A stretch of 64,000 nt of DNA from Thioclava indica. GTDB taxonomy: Bacteria > Pseudomonadota > Alphaproteobacteria > Rhodobacterales > Rhodobacteraceae. Shown piece by piece: positions 8,929-17,408 of this stretch. The translations under genes and the position numbers were made by a program. Position 1 is the stretch's first letter. Every line of letters starts with the position of its first letter. The stretch lies in the NCBI RefSeq assembly GCF_000714545.1, contig NZ_AUNB01000010.1:1-64000 (forward strand), written 5' to 3'. The notes beneath the pieces were generated by a model, which had not been told where the DNA came from, made no database searches, and saw nothing but the letters and a program-made list of their open reading frames with translations.

Positions 8929-9342
8929 TCAGTCCTGCTGCGTCGCCTCGGTCTCTTGCTCGCCAGCCAACTCTTCCTTTGAGGTATCGGCATCGGACTG
9001 ATGCACCGCCCATTCGCCCTCGCCTGCCGGGCGGGGCAGCTTATCGGCAGGCCAGTCGCGAAAGATATTTGCCTTGGAGATGAAATGCGCTGTGACCGGA
9101 GCGGTGAGAAAGATGAACACCGTCACTATCAGCTCATGCAGGCTGAGGTGATCTTGCTTGACCGCGAACCAGATCATCGAGGCGATCAGGACCGAACCCA
9201 CGCCCACGGTCGCGGCCTTGGTCGGGGCATGCAGCCGTGTCATCGGATCGGGCAGCTTCACAAGGCCAAGCGAGCCAACAAAGCCAAATATCCCACCGAT
9301 TACGAGGAAGGCCGAAATCACGATATCCCAGATCAATTCCAT
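8929..9342 (-). CDS. mnhG: Mrp/Pha antiporter subunit G
   Basis: Small membrane subunit of the multi-subunit cation/proton antiporter. Three hydrophobic segments are seen (WDIVISAFLVIGGIFGFVGSL, VGVGSVLIASMIWF, ELIVTVFIFLTAPVTAHFI) with the family phrase LPDPMTRLHAPTKAATVG. The cytoplasmic tail is longer than usual and acidic. ATG at 9342 is chosen since it gives MELIWDIVIS and follows GAGGG; it begins seven bases after mnhF. It is the last gene of the antiporter operon and converges on dnaE2. Confidence 0.93.
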   Translation of the reverse strand: MELIWDIVISAFLVIGGIFGFVGSLGLVKLPDPMTRLHAPTKAATVGVGSVLIASMIWFAVKQDHLSLHELIVTVFIFLTAPVTAHFISKANIFRDWPADKLPRPAGEGEWAVHQSDADTSKEELAGEQETEATQQD

Positions 9343-9349
9343 GATGCCC

Positions 9350-9619
9350 TCACTCGATGATATCGCCGCGTAGGATGAATTTGGCAAACGCCACGGTCGC
9401 CACGAACCCCGTCATCGCATAAAGGATCGAGGCTTCGAAAAACAGCGCCGTGCCCTCATAGATGCCAAACAGCACGATCAATGCGATTGCGTTGATCGCC
9501 ATCGTATCGAGCGCCAGCACGCGGTCGGTCACGCCGGGCGCCTTGACCACGCGGTAGAGGTTGAACAACAGCGCCGCGCAATAGCAGGCGAAAGCGAAGA
9601 TCAGTGCGTAAGCGATCAT
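9350..9619 (-). CDS. mnhF: Mrp/Pha antiporter subunit F
   Basis: An 89-residue protein with three membrane helices and the family motif VTDRVLALDTMAINAIAL. MnhF is a small subunit of the Mrp complex in the inner membrane. The start overlaps the end of mnhE by four bases and mnhG follows after seven, so it is translated within the same operon. Confidence 0.94.
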   Translation of the reverse strand: MIAYALIFAFACYCAALLFNLYRVVKAPGVTDRVLALDTMAINAIALIVLFGIYEGTALFFEASILYAMTGFVATVAFAKFILRGDIIE

Positions 9620-10107
9620 TCGAAGATCTCCTTCAGTCGTGCCTCGTAACGGGTCTTGATCTCATCGCGCACCGCATCAACATCGGGCGCATGCAGGCAA
9701 TGCACCAACAGCGAATGACCATCAGCGGCCAATTCCGCCGTCAGCGTGCCCGGCGTCATCGTGATCGTGCCGGCAAGCACCGTGATCGCCTCTGGTTCGA
9801 TCAGATCAAGCGGCACGGTGACCCAAGCCGGTTGCAGCTTCGCATTGGGCATGAACAGCACGATTTTCGCGACCGTGATATTGGCTATGATAATATCCCA
9901 AATCACGACGAACATGTATTCGATGATCTTGATCGGATGACCGATATGGGGGCGCGCGGGCCAATAGGGAGAGGTCATCCACGGGATCACCAACCCAACC
10001 AGCAGCCCGAAGACGAGCGAGTTCAGCGTGTAGCTATTGGCCAGCAGCAGCCAGATGCCAGTCAGCGTCAGCGTCAGATACGGGTGGGGCAGTAGCTTGC
10101 GGATCAT
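9616..10107 (-). CDS. mnhE: Mrp/Pha antiporter subunit E
   Basis: A 163-residue subunit with N-terminal membrane helices (LTLTLTGIWLLLANSY, LVFGLLVGLVIPWM) and the conserved cytoplasmic part AITVLAGTITMTPGTLT. ATG at 10107 is preferred over one at 10143, which would overlap mnhD and add an unlikely basic extension. It lies 13 bases downstream of mnhD and overlaps mnhF. Confidence 0.93.
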   Translation of the reverse strand: MIRKLLPHPYLTLTLTGIWLLLANSYTLNSLVFGLLVGLVIPWMTSPYWPARPHIGHPIKIIEYMFVVIWDIIIANITVAKIVLFMPNAKLQPAWVTVPLDLIEPEAITVLAGTITMTPGTLTAELAADGHSLLVHCLHAPDVDAVRDEIKTRYEARLKEIFE

Positions 10108-10120
10108 GATGCGCCCTCCC

Positions 10121-11794
10121 TCAATGCGCGGCCGGGGCGTCATGCCCGGTCTGCGGAGTTTCGGTTTGCGGTGAGGTGGCGTGCGGATCGCTGCCAGCGT
10201 CCTCTTGGCGCATCTCGTCGATCACCTCCATATGGCCATGCGCGTGCTGACCGATCCGGGCGGCCTCCTGGGCACGTTCCTCAGCGCCTCCCATCACCGC
10301 GTCGATGTAGATTGCGGGCGTAAAGAGCTGCGATGCCGTACCCTGCATCCAGCCACTCACCGGACCAGCCAGCGCCGTCAGGGCCACAAGCCCTGCGATC
10401 AACGCCCCCGTTGCGGTGAACGCCAACGCGGGTGAGGTCATATCCTTGGGCAGCTCGGGGGGCTCTTCCTCGGCAAACCCGTAGGGACGCCAGAACACCT
10501 GCGAACCCACACGGGCAAAGCCGACAATCGCGATCAGCGAGGTAATCAGCACCGTCGCCCACAGCCCCCATTGCCCGCGCGTGGCGTCCAGAATCATCAG
10601 CTTGCCAAGGAAGCCCGAAAGCGGCGGCATCCCCGCCATCGCCAGCGCGCCGATAAAGAAGAACGCCGCCAGCATCCCGTGATTGCGCATCAGCGGTGCA
10701 TCGACCAGCGACAGGCCCCAACGCCCGCGCCGCTCACGCACGAGATCGGCGATCAGGAACAGCGCTGCGGCCACCAGCGTTGAGTGGACCAAGTAATACA
10801 ACCCCGCCGCCGTCGCCCCTTGGGTGAATTGCGCAAAAGCCAGCATCATCGTGCCGACCGAGCCGATCACCGAATAGGTCACCGCACGCCCCAGATCACG
10901 CGCGCCCAAAATACCCACCATGCCGATCACCAGCGTCACCAAAGCGGCAGGTAACAACAGATCATGCGCCAGCGTGCCCGTCGTGCCGGTGATCGGGAAG
11001 ATCAGCGTGTAAACCCGCACGATGGCATAGACGCCCACCTTGGTCATGATCGCAAACAGCGCCGCCACAGGGCCGGGCGCGTTGGTATAGGTCGCAGGCA
11101 ACCAGAACTGGAACGGCACCAGCGCTGCCTTGACGGCAAAGACCAGCATCAACAGCGCTGCGCCCACCGCGATCAGCGCGGTATCATCGGCAGGCATCTT
11201 GGCGACTTTTTGCGCCAGATCGGCCATGTTCAGCGTGCCCGCCACCGCATAGATCGTGCCCAGCGCGAACAGGAACAGCGTCGATCCCGCAAGGTTATAA
11301 ACGACATATTGCACGCCCGATTTCAGCCGCGCCTTGCCACCGCCGTGAATCATCAGACCATACGAGGCGATCAGCAGAACCTCGAAGAACACAAACAAGT
11401 TGAACGCATCGCCCGTCAGAAACGCGCCATTGATCCCCATCATCTGGAACTGCATCAGCGAGTGGAAATGCCAGCCGCGCCGGTCCCAGCCCGACCCGAT
11501 GGCATACAGCACCACGACCAGACCCAATATCGCATTCAGCACCAGCATCAGCGCCGACAGCCGGTCGAGCACCAGCACGATGCCATAGGGCGGCTCCCAA
11601 TCGCCAAGGCGGTAGACCTCAGGCGGGCCATTAGAGGCCGAGACCATCAGCACAATCGCCAAAATCAGCAGCGCCGACATGCCTAGAACCGAGGCCACAC
11701 GCTGCGTCACCAGATCGTAGCGCATCCACAAAACGATCAGCGGTGCCAGCATCGCAGGCAGCACGACCGGGGCAACAATCCAATGCTCCATCAT
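10121..11794 (-). CDS. mnhD: Mrp/Pha antiporter subunit D (NuoM/N-like)
   Basis: A 557-residue polytopic membrane protein homologous to the proton-pumping subunits of complex I. Conserved features include the lysine-bearing helix AVKAALVPFQFWLPATYTNAPGPVAAL and the later PLSGFLGKLMIL. About fourteen helices are expected. The C-terminal tail after residue 500 is hydrophilic and histidine/glutamate-rich, longer than in many homologues. The ATG overlaps the end of mnhC, and an alternative ATG lies one codon later. Confidence 0.95.
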   Translation of the reverse strand: MMEHWIVAPVVLPAMLAPLIVLWMRYDLVTQRVASVLGMSALLILAIVLMVSASNGPPEVYRLGDWEPPYGIVLVLDRLSALMLVLNAILGLVVVLYAIGSGWDRRGWHFHSLMQFQMMGINGAFLTGDAFNLFVFFEVLLIASYGLMIHGGGKARLKSGVQYVVYNLAGSTLFLFALGTIYAVAGTLNMADLAQKVAKMPADDTALIAVGAALLMLVFAVKAALVPFQFWLPATYTNAPGPVAALFAIMTKVGVYAIVRVYTLIFPITGTTGTLAHDLLLPAALVTLVIGMVGILGARDLGRAVTYSVIGSVGTMMLAFAQFTQGATAAGLYYLVHSTLVAAALFLIADLVRERRGRWGLSLVDAPLMRNHGMLAAFFFIGALAMAGMPPLSGFLGKLMILDATRGQWGLWATVLITSLIAIVGFARVGSQVFWRPYGFAEEEPPELPKDMTSPALAFTATGALIAGLVALTALAGPVSGWMQGTASQLFTPAIYIDAVMGGAEERAQEAARIGQHAHGHMEVIDEMRQEDAGSDPHATSPQTETPQTGHDAPAAH

Positions 11795-12129
11795 TGATCG
11801 CCCTCGCTCTCGTCAAGGTCGATCCGGTCATCGCCCGCCTCGATAAAGGCCCCGAGCGCGAGCATCACCACCACCGCCGTCATCCCGAACGAGATCACGA
11901 TTGCCGTCAGCACAAGGGCCTGCGGGATCGGGTCGGTGTAGCTCGTGACGCCCTCGCGCAGGATCGGCGGTTGGTTCACCACCAGACGCCCGGTGGCGAA
12001 CAGGAACACATTTACGGCGTAGGATAGCAGCGACATCCCGATCACGACCGGAAAGCTGCGCAGCCGCAAGATCATGTAGATACCGGCAGCGGTCAGAACG
12101 CCGATGGCTGAGGAGACAAGCACTTCCAT
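11791..12129 (-). CDS. mnhC: Mrp/Pha antiporter subunit C (NuoK-like)
   Basis: A 112-residue, three-helix protein related to NuoK, with GIYMILRLRSFPVVIGMSLLSYAVN and DPIPQALVLTAIVISFGMTA. The acidic tail ends in DLDESEGDQ. Start and stop overlap mnhA and mnhD by one and four bases, giving a tightly coupled operon. Confidence 0.95.
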   Translation of the reverse strand: MEVLVSSAIGVLTAAGIYMILRLRSFPVVIGMSLLSYAVNVFLFATGRLVVNQPPILREGVTSYTDPIPQALVLTAIVISFGMTAVVVMLALGAFIEAGDDRIDLDESEGDQ

Positions 12130-15128
12130 TAGTGATCCTCCTCCTTGTTTTTTACTTTGTTTTCATGGACCTGATCGCGTTCGGACTTGGTGGCCTCTTG
12201 TGCGGCGCGCGCCGTGCTCCACCAGCGGCGCGGCACTTTGGCCTCGGGCGGATAAGGCCCGGCGGCAAGCGGGGCCAGCACGCGGGCCTCGGGCTTTTCA
12301 GCCGCGATATGCGCGCCTTCTTCGCCGTCTTGTTCACCCATCGCGGCGCGCCGTGCCAAGCGGCTAAGCCCGCCCAGTGCCAGCATGACCGACCCGACCA
12401 CGCCAAGGAACACGCCAAGGTCAAACCCGGCCGCCGTGGCCAGTTCGAACTTCTCCAAGCCCGGCAGTTTGAAATAGCCGAAATCCGAGGTCAGGAAGGG
12501 CATGTCATTAAAGAACGCCCCTGCGCCCGTGATGCCCGCCACCAACACGCCCGAGGCGATCAGCACATGGTAATAAACCTTCTGGCGCGCCTGCGTCCAA
12601 GCAAAACCGCTGGCCATATATTGCGTCACGAGCGCAATCGCAACGACCAGACCGGCGATAAACCCACCGCCCGGCTCGTTATGGCCGCGCAGGAAGATAT
12701 ACAGCCCGACCACCAGCGCAATGGGCATCATCACCCGCGTCACGATCAGCAAGATCAGCGGGTGCTTGTCCCCTCCGCGCGCCACATCCGGCCGCCACGC
12801 GATCAGCTTGCGCGAGGAGGCCCCCTGCAACAGCGTCTCGGTCAACGCAAAGATCACCAGCGCGGCAATGCCCAGCACGGTGATCTCGCCATAGGTATCA
12901 TAGCCGCGGAAATCCACGAGGATCACGTTCACCACGTTATCCCCGCCTGCCAGATTATAGCTGTTGTCCAGCATATATCCCGACATCGGCGCAAAGGCGA
13001 AATCACGCATCAGCAACGCGTAAATCAGCCCCGACACCGCCACGCCCGCAAAGACCGACAGCATCACGTCGAAACTGATCTTGAAGCGGCTGGATTCGAT
13101 GCGGGTGACCTTGGGCAGGAAGTTCAGCGCGAGCAACATCAGCACCGCCGTGACCACTTCGACCGAGATTTGCGTCAGTGCCAGATCAGGGGCCGAGAGA
13201 TAGATGAACGACATCGACACCGTCAGCCCGACGATCCCGATCAGCACCAACGCCAGAATACGGTTGTGATGCAAAGCCACGATGCAGACCGCCGCCGTCA
13301 GCAGCAGCAGCCAAGCCGTGATCGCCGCCCCGTTCACAGGCGTCAGGGCGCGCGTCTGCGCTCCCAGCGTTCCGGTCGTGAAGGCGTAAAGCCCCGCCCC
13401 GACCGAAGCCAGCGTGAACAGCATCAGATAGCGCGCCATCGCGCCGTTATGCAGCCCTTGCGTGATCCAATCCGACGCGCTTTGCACCTGCGCAACGATC
13501 CAATCGAAGATCACCTTGGCATCGGGGCGCGGCGTGGCATCCCACAACCGTTGCAGCGGCGCATGTGCGGCGAGAAACAGCAAACCGCCCGTCACCGCGA
13601 TCACCGACATGATAAGCGCTGGCGTCAGCCCGTGCCAGATCTTGAGCGTGTGCATGTGATAGCCCCCGCCCACCACAGCATTGGTCGCCATCTGCACATA
13701 GGGACCGGCCACGGCCATAGGGAACACCCCGATCGCCACCACCAGCACGGTCAGGAAGGCCGGGCTAAACCACATACCGAAAACCGGATCATGGGGCGTT
13801 TGGGGCATATCCTTGCTGACCGGGCCGAAAAACGCGTGACTGATAAAGCGAAACGCGTAAGTGGCCGAGAACAGCGCGGCCAAGGTCGCCAGCGCGGGAA
13901 CGATCCAATCATTGCCCAGAAACGCGGTATGGGCGGCGGCCTCTAGCATCATCTCTTTGGACAGGAAGCCGTTGAAATAGGGAATCCCCGCCATAGACAG
14001 CGCGGCAATCGTCGCGATCACAAAGGTAATCGGCATCAGCTTGCGCAAGCCACTGACGCGGGTCAGATCACGCGTGCCTGCCTCGTGATCGACAATGCCC
14101 GCCGACATGAACAAGGCCGCCTTAAAGGTCGCGTGGTTGATGATGTGAAACACCGCCGCCAGCGCGCCGGCCTGCGTGCCAAGCCCCAGCATGAAGGTGA
14201 TCAGACCCAAGTGCGAGACGGTGGAATAAGCCAGCAGCGCCTTCATATCATGTTTGAAAATAGCGATCTTGGCGGCGATCAGCATGGTGATCAGCCCGAC
14301 CCCCGCGACGATATAAAACCACTCGGGCGTGCCAGACAGCACCGGCCACATACGCGCCATCAGGAACAAGCCCGCCTTCACCATCGTTGCCGAATGTAGA
14401 TAGGCCGAGACCGGCGTGGGGGCGGCCATCGCGCGGGGCAGCCAGAAATGGAACGGGAACTGCGCCGATTTGGTAAACGCGCCGCCAAGGATCAGCAGCA
14501 GCGCGGGCAGATACATTGGGCTGGCTTGAATCGCATCCTTATGTTTCAGGATTTCCGAGATGTCATAGCTGCCCACGATATTGCCAAGGATCAGCATCCC
14601 CGCGATCATCGACAGCCCGCCCAAACCTGTCACCGTCAGCGCCATGCGCGCACCTTGGCGACCTGCGGGCAGGTGCTTCCAATAGCCAATCAGCAGGAAG
14701 GACGACAGCGAGGTCAGCTCCCAGAAGATCAGCAAAAGCAGAATGTTGTCGGAAAGAACGATCCCCACCATCGCACCTTGGAACAGCAGCAGATAGGTGT
14801 AGAACTGCCCCACCGGATCCTTGTTGGACAGGTAGTAGCGCGCATACAGAATAATCAGCAAACCGATCCCAAGGATCAGCGTTGCAAACAACATCCCAAG
14901 ACCGTCAATCCAGAAGTTGATATTCAGGCCAAGCCACGGCAGCCAGTCGATCCGGCTTTCCACGACACCCCCCGCCAACACGGTCGGCAGATGCAACAGC
15001 AGCCCCAACAACGCGAGCCCGGTGATCACGGCAGAAACGGACGCAGCATTGTTGCGCCCGGTGCGGATCAAAAGGGCGGGCAGGGCTGCACCCAGAAACG
15101 GTAAGGCGGCGATCAGGGCTGGCGACAT
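12129..15128 (-). CDS. mnhA: Fused Mrp/Pha antiporter subunits A and B
   Basis: A 999-residue membrane protein that begins the operon. The N-terminal two thirds are NuoL-like (ALTVTGLGGLSMIAGML, FTKSAQFPFHFWLPRAM, SHLGLITFMLGLG). The C-terminal part carries the MnhB domain, recognised by RGHNEPGGGFIAGLVVAIALV, so A and B are one polypeptide as in rhizobial PhaAB. The complex exchanges sodium or potassium for protons and protects against alkaline pH and salt. The start is the ATG at 15128; the promoter should lie in the 400-base gap shared with the divergent opg operon. Confidence 0.95.
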   Translation of the reverse strand: MSPALIAALPFLGAALPALLIRTGRNNAASVSAVITGLALLGLLLHLPTVLAGGVVESRIDWLPWLGLNINFWIDGLGMLFATLILGIGLLIILYARYYLSNKDPVGQFYTYLLLFQGAMVGIVLSDNILLLLIFWELTSLSSFLLIGYWKHLPAGRQGARMALTVTGLGGLSMIAGMLILGNIVGSYDISEILKHKDAIQASPMYLPALLLILGGAFTKSAQFPFHFWLPRAMAAPTPVSAYLHSATMVKAGLFLMARMWPVLSGTPEWFYIVAGVGLITMLIAAKIAIFKHDMKALLAYSTVSHLGLITFMLGLGTQAGALAAVFHIINHATFKAALFMSAGIVDHEAGTRDLTRVSGLRKLMPITFVIATIAALSMAGIPYFNGFLSKEMMLEAAAHTAFLGNDWIVPALATLAALFSATYAFRFISHAFFGPVSKDMPQTPHDPVFGMWFSPAFLTVLVVAIGVFPMAVAGPYVQMATNAVVGGGYHMHTLKIWHGLTPALIMSVIAVTGGLLFLAAHAPLQRLWDATPRPDAKVIFDWIVAQVQSASDWITQGLHNGAMARYLMLFTLASVGAGLYAFTTGTLGAQTRALTPVNGAAITAWLLLLTAAVCIVALHHNRILALVLIGIVGLTVSMSFIYLSAPDLALTQISVEVVTAVLMLLALNFLPKVTRIESSRFKISFDVMLSVFAGVAVSGLIYALLMRDFAFAPMSGYMLDNSYNLAGGDNVVNVILVDFRGYDTYGEITVLGIAALVIFALTETLLQGASSRKLIAWRPDVARGGDKHPLILLIVTRVMMPIALVVGLYIFLRGHNEPGGGFIAGLVVAIALVTQYMASGFAWTQARQKVYYHVLIASGVLVAGITGAGAFFNDMPFLTSDFGYFKLPGLEKFELATAAGFDLGVFLGVVGSVMLALGGLSRLARRAAMGEQDGEEGAHIAAEKPEARVLAPLAAGPYPPEAKVPRRWWSTARAAQEATKSERDQVHENKVKNKEEDH

Positions 15129-15289
15129 TCTCTCTCCGGTCCGTTCTTTGGCGGGCCTTAGGCGGAGGATCCGCGTTTTGTCAGCCCCCGCAAAAGCTAT
15201 CCTTTACCTGCGCAAGCGGGTCTCGCCTGTCAAGCGTAACGGGCGGAATCATACCGAGAATCGCTCTGGGCTGCGGCATTTAGCGTCAC

Positions 15290-15404
15290 TCACAAACTGC
15301 TTCACAGTTTTGCAAATGCAGCATTTGTGATCGAGCCACAGCAAAAATCGGCGGGAAACCGCGCTTTAGGTGGCAAATATGGGCGAGGTTGTGCAAATTT
15401 TGCA
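15290..15404. promoter_or_regulatory. Dyad-rich promoter region between mnhA and opgG
   Basis: The 402-base gap (15129-15530) separates two divergent operons. It contains a perfect dyad CAAATGC-A-GCATTTG at 15313-15327, nested in a wider one (TCACAAA..CTGC at 15290 against GCAG..TTTGTGA to 15330), and a second perfect dyad TGCAAA-T-TTTGCA at 15392-15404. The shared GCAAA half-sites suggest one regulator binding twice. No regulator is identified. Confidence 0.35.
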
Positions 15405-15530
15405 TAGCTCGCCCCGTGGGGCTTGGCTTGGCCACTATACTCTCTTGAAAGTTTTACGATGCTGTGACTATGCAATCACCGACCCGTGCTTATGTATGAG
15501 CGCGAACCTTCTGTTTATGCAGGGAAACCA

Positions 15531-17192
15531 ATGAACTCTTCCCAGCCTGTCTCGATGTCTCGTCCGACCCGCCGCGCCCTGCTTGGTGCGGGCTCTGCGT
15601 TTGGCCTTTTGGCTTTGGCGGGCCTGCCTGCACGTCCGGCTTTGGCCCAGGATGCCGCAGCACCAGCGCCTGCTGCCCCCGCTACGCCGGAACCGGCCCC
15701 CGCGCCTGCTGCGCCGCAGCAAGTGCCGTTTTCCTTTGATACGCTCTCAAGCGAAATGCAAAGCGAAGCCAAAGGCGAGCCGGTTGCGCCCGCGACGGCC
15801 AGCGAAGCATTCCTCAGCAAGCTGACCTATGACACCTATCGCCTGATCCGGTTTGACCCAAAGAAAGCGGTCTTTGCCGATATCAAGGACACGCAATTCG
15901 AGTTGCAGGCCTTCCATCTGGGCTGGCTGTTCAAAGAGCCGGTGCAAATGTTCTCGGTTGCTGACGGGCAATCCAGCCCGATGAACTTCTCGACCGATGA
16001 TTTCATCTACGAGCGCGAGGCGCGCAAAATCGTCCCCGAGCATGTGCCACTTCCCGGTGTCGCAGGCTTCCGGCTGCACAGCCCGATCAACCGTCCCGAT
16101 GTGATGGATGAGTTGGTCGCCTTCCAAGGCGCGTCCTATTTCCGCGCGCTTGGGCGTGGCTCAGCCTATGGGCTGTCGGCGCGTGGTCTGGCGCTCAATA
16201 CCGGTCTATCCGTGGCCGAGGAATTCCCGCGTTTCACCCGCTTCTGGATCGAGACGCCGCAGCCCAGTGCCCAGACGATCACGGTTTATGCCGCGATGAA
16301 CTCGAAATCGCTGACTGGGGCGTATCGCTTTGTCATTACGCCGGGCGAGGCGACCGCGATGGAGGTCACGGCCCGACTATTCATCCGCGCTGACATTCCA
16401 CAACTCGGGGTCGCGCCGCTGACCTCGATGTTCCTGTATGGTCCGCGCAACCGTGCCGATTTCGACGATTATCGTCCCAAGGTCCATGACAGTGACGGGC
16501 TGGGGATTGAACAATCCGATGGTGATCTGATCTGGCGGCCGTTGCAGAACCCCGGCACGCTTGCGTCGTCCTATTTCGCCGAGACCGCGCCGCGCAGCTT
16601 TGGGCTGTATCAGCGCGATCGCGATTTCGATCACTACCAAGATGCTTCGGCCCATTACGAACGCCGCCCCTCGGCCCGCGTCACCCCGATGGGCGATTGG
16701 GGCAAAGGCATGATCCGGCTTGTCGAGATCCCCTCGAAGCTGGAAGTGAACGACAATATCGTCGCCTTCTGGGTCCCCGAGGCCCCCGCCAAGGCTGGCG
16801 ATGCGCTGGAATTCGCCTATCGGTTGGATTGGGGCGATCTGCCCCCTGATAGTGGCGATGCCCGTGCCCATATAGACGAGACACGCGCCGGAACCGGTGG
16901 CGTCTCGGGCGTTGAGAATACCAAAGGAACCCGGAAATTTGTTATAGATTTCAAGGGTGGAGAGATCGCGAACCTTCCCGCAGGAGCCGCTGACACGATT
17001 GAGGTCGTCACGCATGCGGGCAAAGGGGAAATCGTGACACAGACACTTTCTAAGGTCGAGCAGGACGGCGTGTGGCGGCTTGTGTTGGATGTTTCCGCCG
17101 ATGGCGATGCGCCAGTGGAACTTTCTGCACACCTTTCGGGTTTTGGACGCAAGTTGTCTGAAACCTGGCTTTACCAGTGGAACCGATCATGA
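15531..17192 (+). CDS. opgG: Periplasmic glucan biosynthesis protein OpgG
   Basis: OpgG is a periplasmic beta-sandwich protein needed for branching or modification of osmoregulated periplasmic glucans. The N-terminus has a Tat-type signal (SRPTRRALLGAGSAFGLLALA) with probable cleavage after PALA. A proline/alanine linker to about residue 65 is followed by the mature domain, which shows FGWDLP-like family features such as FHLGWLFKEPVQMFSV and YRLDWGDLP. Mature length fits the family. ATG at 15531 follows AGGGAAA and yields a proper signal; an earlier frame start would put 15 residues before it. The stop overlaps opgI (ATGA). Confidence 0.93.
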   Translation: MNSSQPVSMSRPTRRALLGAGSAFGLLALAGLPARPALAQDAAAPAPAAPATPEPAPAPAAPQQVPFSFDTLSSEMQSEAKGEPVAPATASEAFLSKLTYDTYRLIRFDPKKAVFADIKDTQFELQAFHLGWLFKEPVQMFSVADGQSSPMNFSTDDFIYEREARKIVPEHVPLPGVAGFRLHSPINRPDVMDELVAFQGASYFRALGRGSAYGLSARGLALNTGLSVAEEFPRFTRFWIETPQPSAQTITVYAAMNSKSLTGAYRFVITPGEATAMEVTARLFIRADIPQLGVAPLTSMFLYGPRNRADFDDYRPKVHDSDGLGIEQSDGDLIWRPLQNPGTLASSYFAETAPRSFGLYQRDRDFDHYQDASAHYERRPSARVTPMGDWGKGMIRLVEIPSKLEVNDNIVAFWVPEAPAKAGDALEFAYRLDWGDLPPDSGDARAHIDETRAGTGGVSGVENTKGTRKFVIDFKGGEIANLPAGAADTIEVVTHAGKGEIVTQTLSKVEQDGVWRLVLDVSADGDAPVELSAHLSGFGRKLSETWLYQWNRS

Positions 17193-17407
17193 ACCCATCT
17201 CTTACGCTGCCGACCGTCCCCGCAATGGCGGACCCTTTTGTTGCGATGCGCCCCTCCCCCGAGGCGCTGATTTCCGGCCCTTGCGCGCTGCCAACTGCGC
17301 CGCTTGCGATGCCGCAACAGAAAATCGAACCTGATTTGCGCCTAAGCACCCGCTTGGCCCGTTGGCTTGGCCTTGGCGGTGACGACTCCCTGCGAGGCAC
17401 CACCTGA
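17189..17407 (+). CDS. opgI: OpgI-like small protein between opgG and opgH
   Basis: A 72-residue protein (MNPSLTLPTVPAMADPFVAM start) encoded in a frame different from opgH. It starts inside the opgG stop codon and its TGA lies one base before the opgH ATG. In Rhodobacter sphaeroides a small gene opgI occupies exactly this place and is required for glucan backbone synthesis. The proline-rich sequence and the ending LSTRLARWLGLGG look like the cytoplasmic N-terminal region of larger OpgH/MdoH proteins, so opgI may be a detached OpgH N-terminus. Identification rests on position more than on similarity I can verify. Confidence 0.75.
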   Translation: MNPSLTLPTVPAMADPFVAMRPSPEALISGPCALPTAPLAMPQQKIEPDLRLSTRLARWLGLGGDDSLRGTT

Positions 17408-17408
17408 C

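Noticed and set aside
12460-12475. Extra CCCGGCAG occurrence
   Set aside because: It lies in mnhA coding for LPGLEKF and has no partner stem or CGAGAGGG end, so it is a chance match.
12132-13946. Long plus-strand frame of 604 codons opposite mnhA
   Set aside because: Composition is arginine/histidine/glutamine-rich, typical of the antisense of a GC-rich membrane protein gene; mnhA on the other strand is unambiguous.
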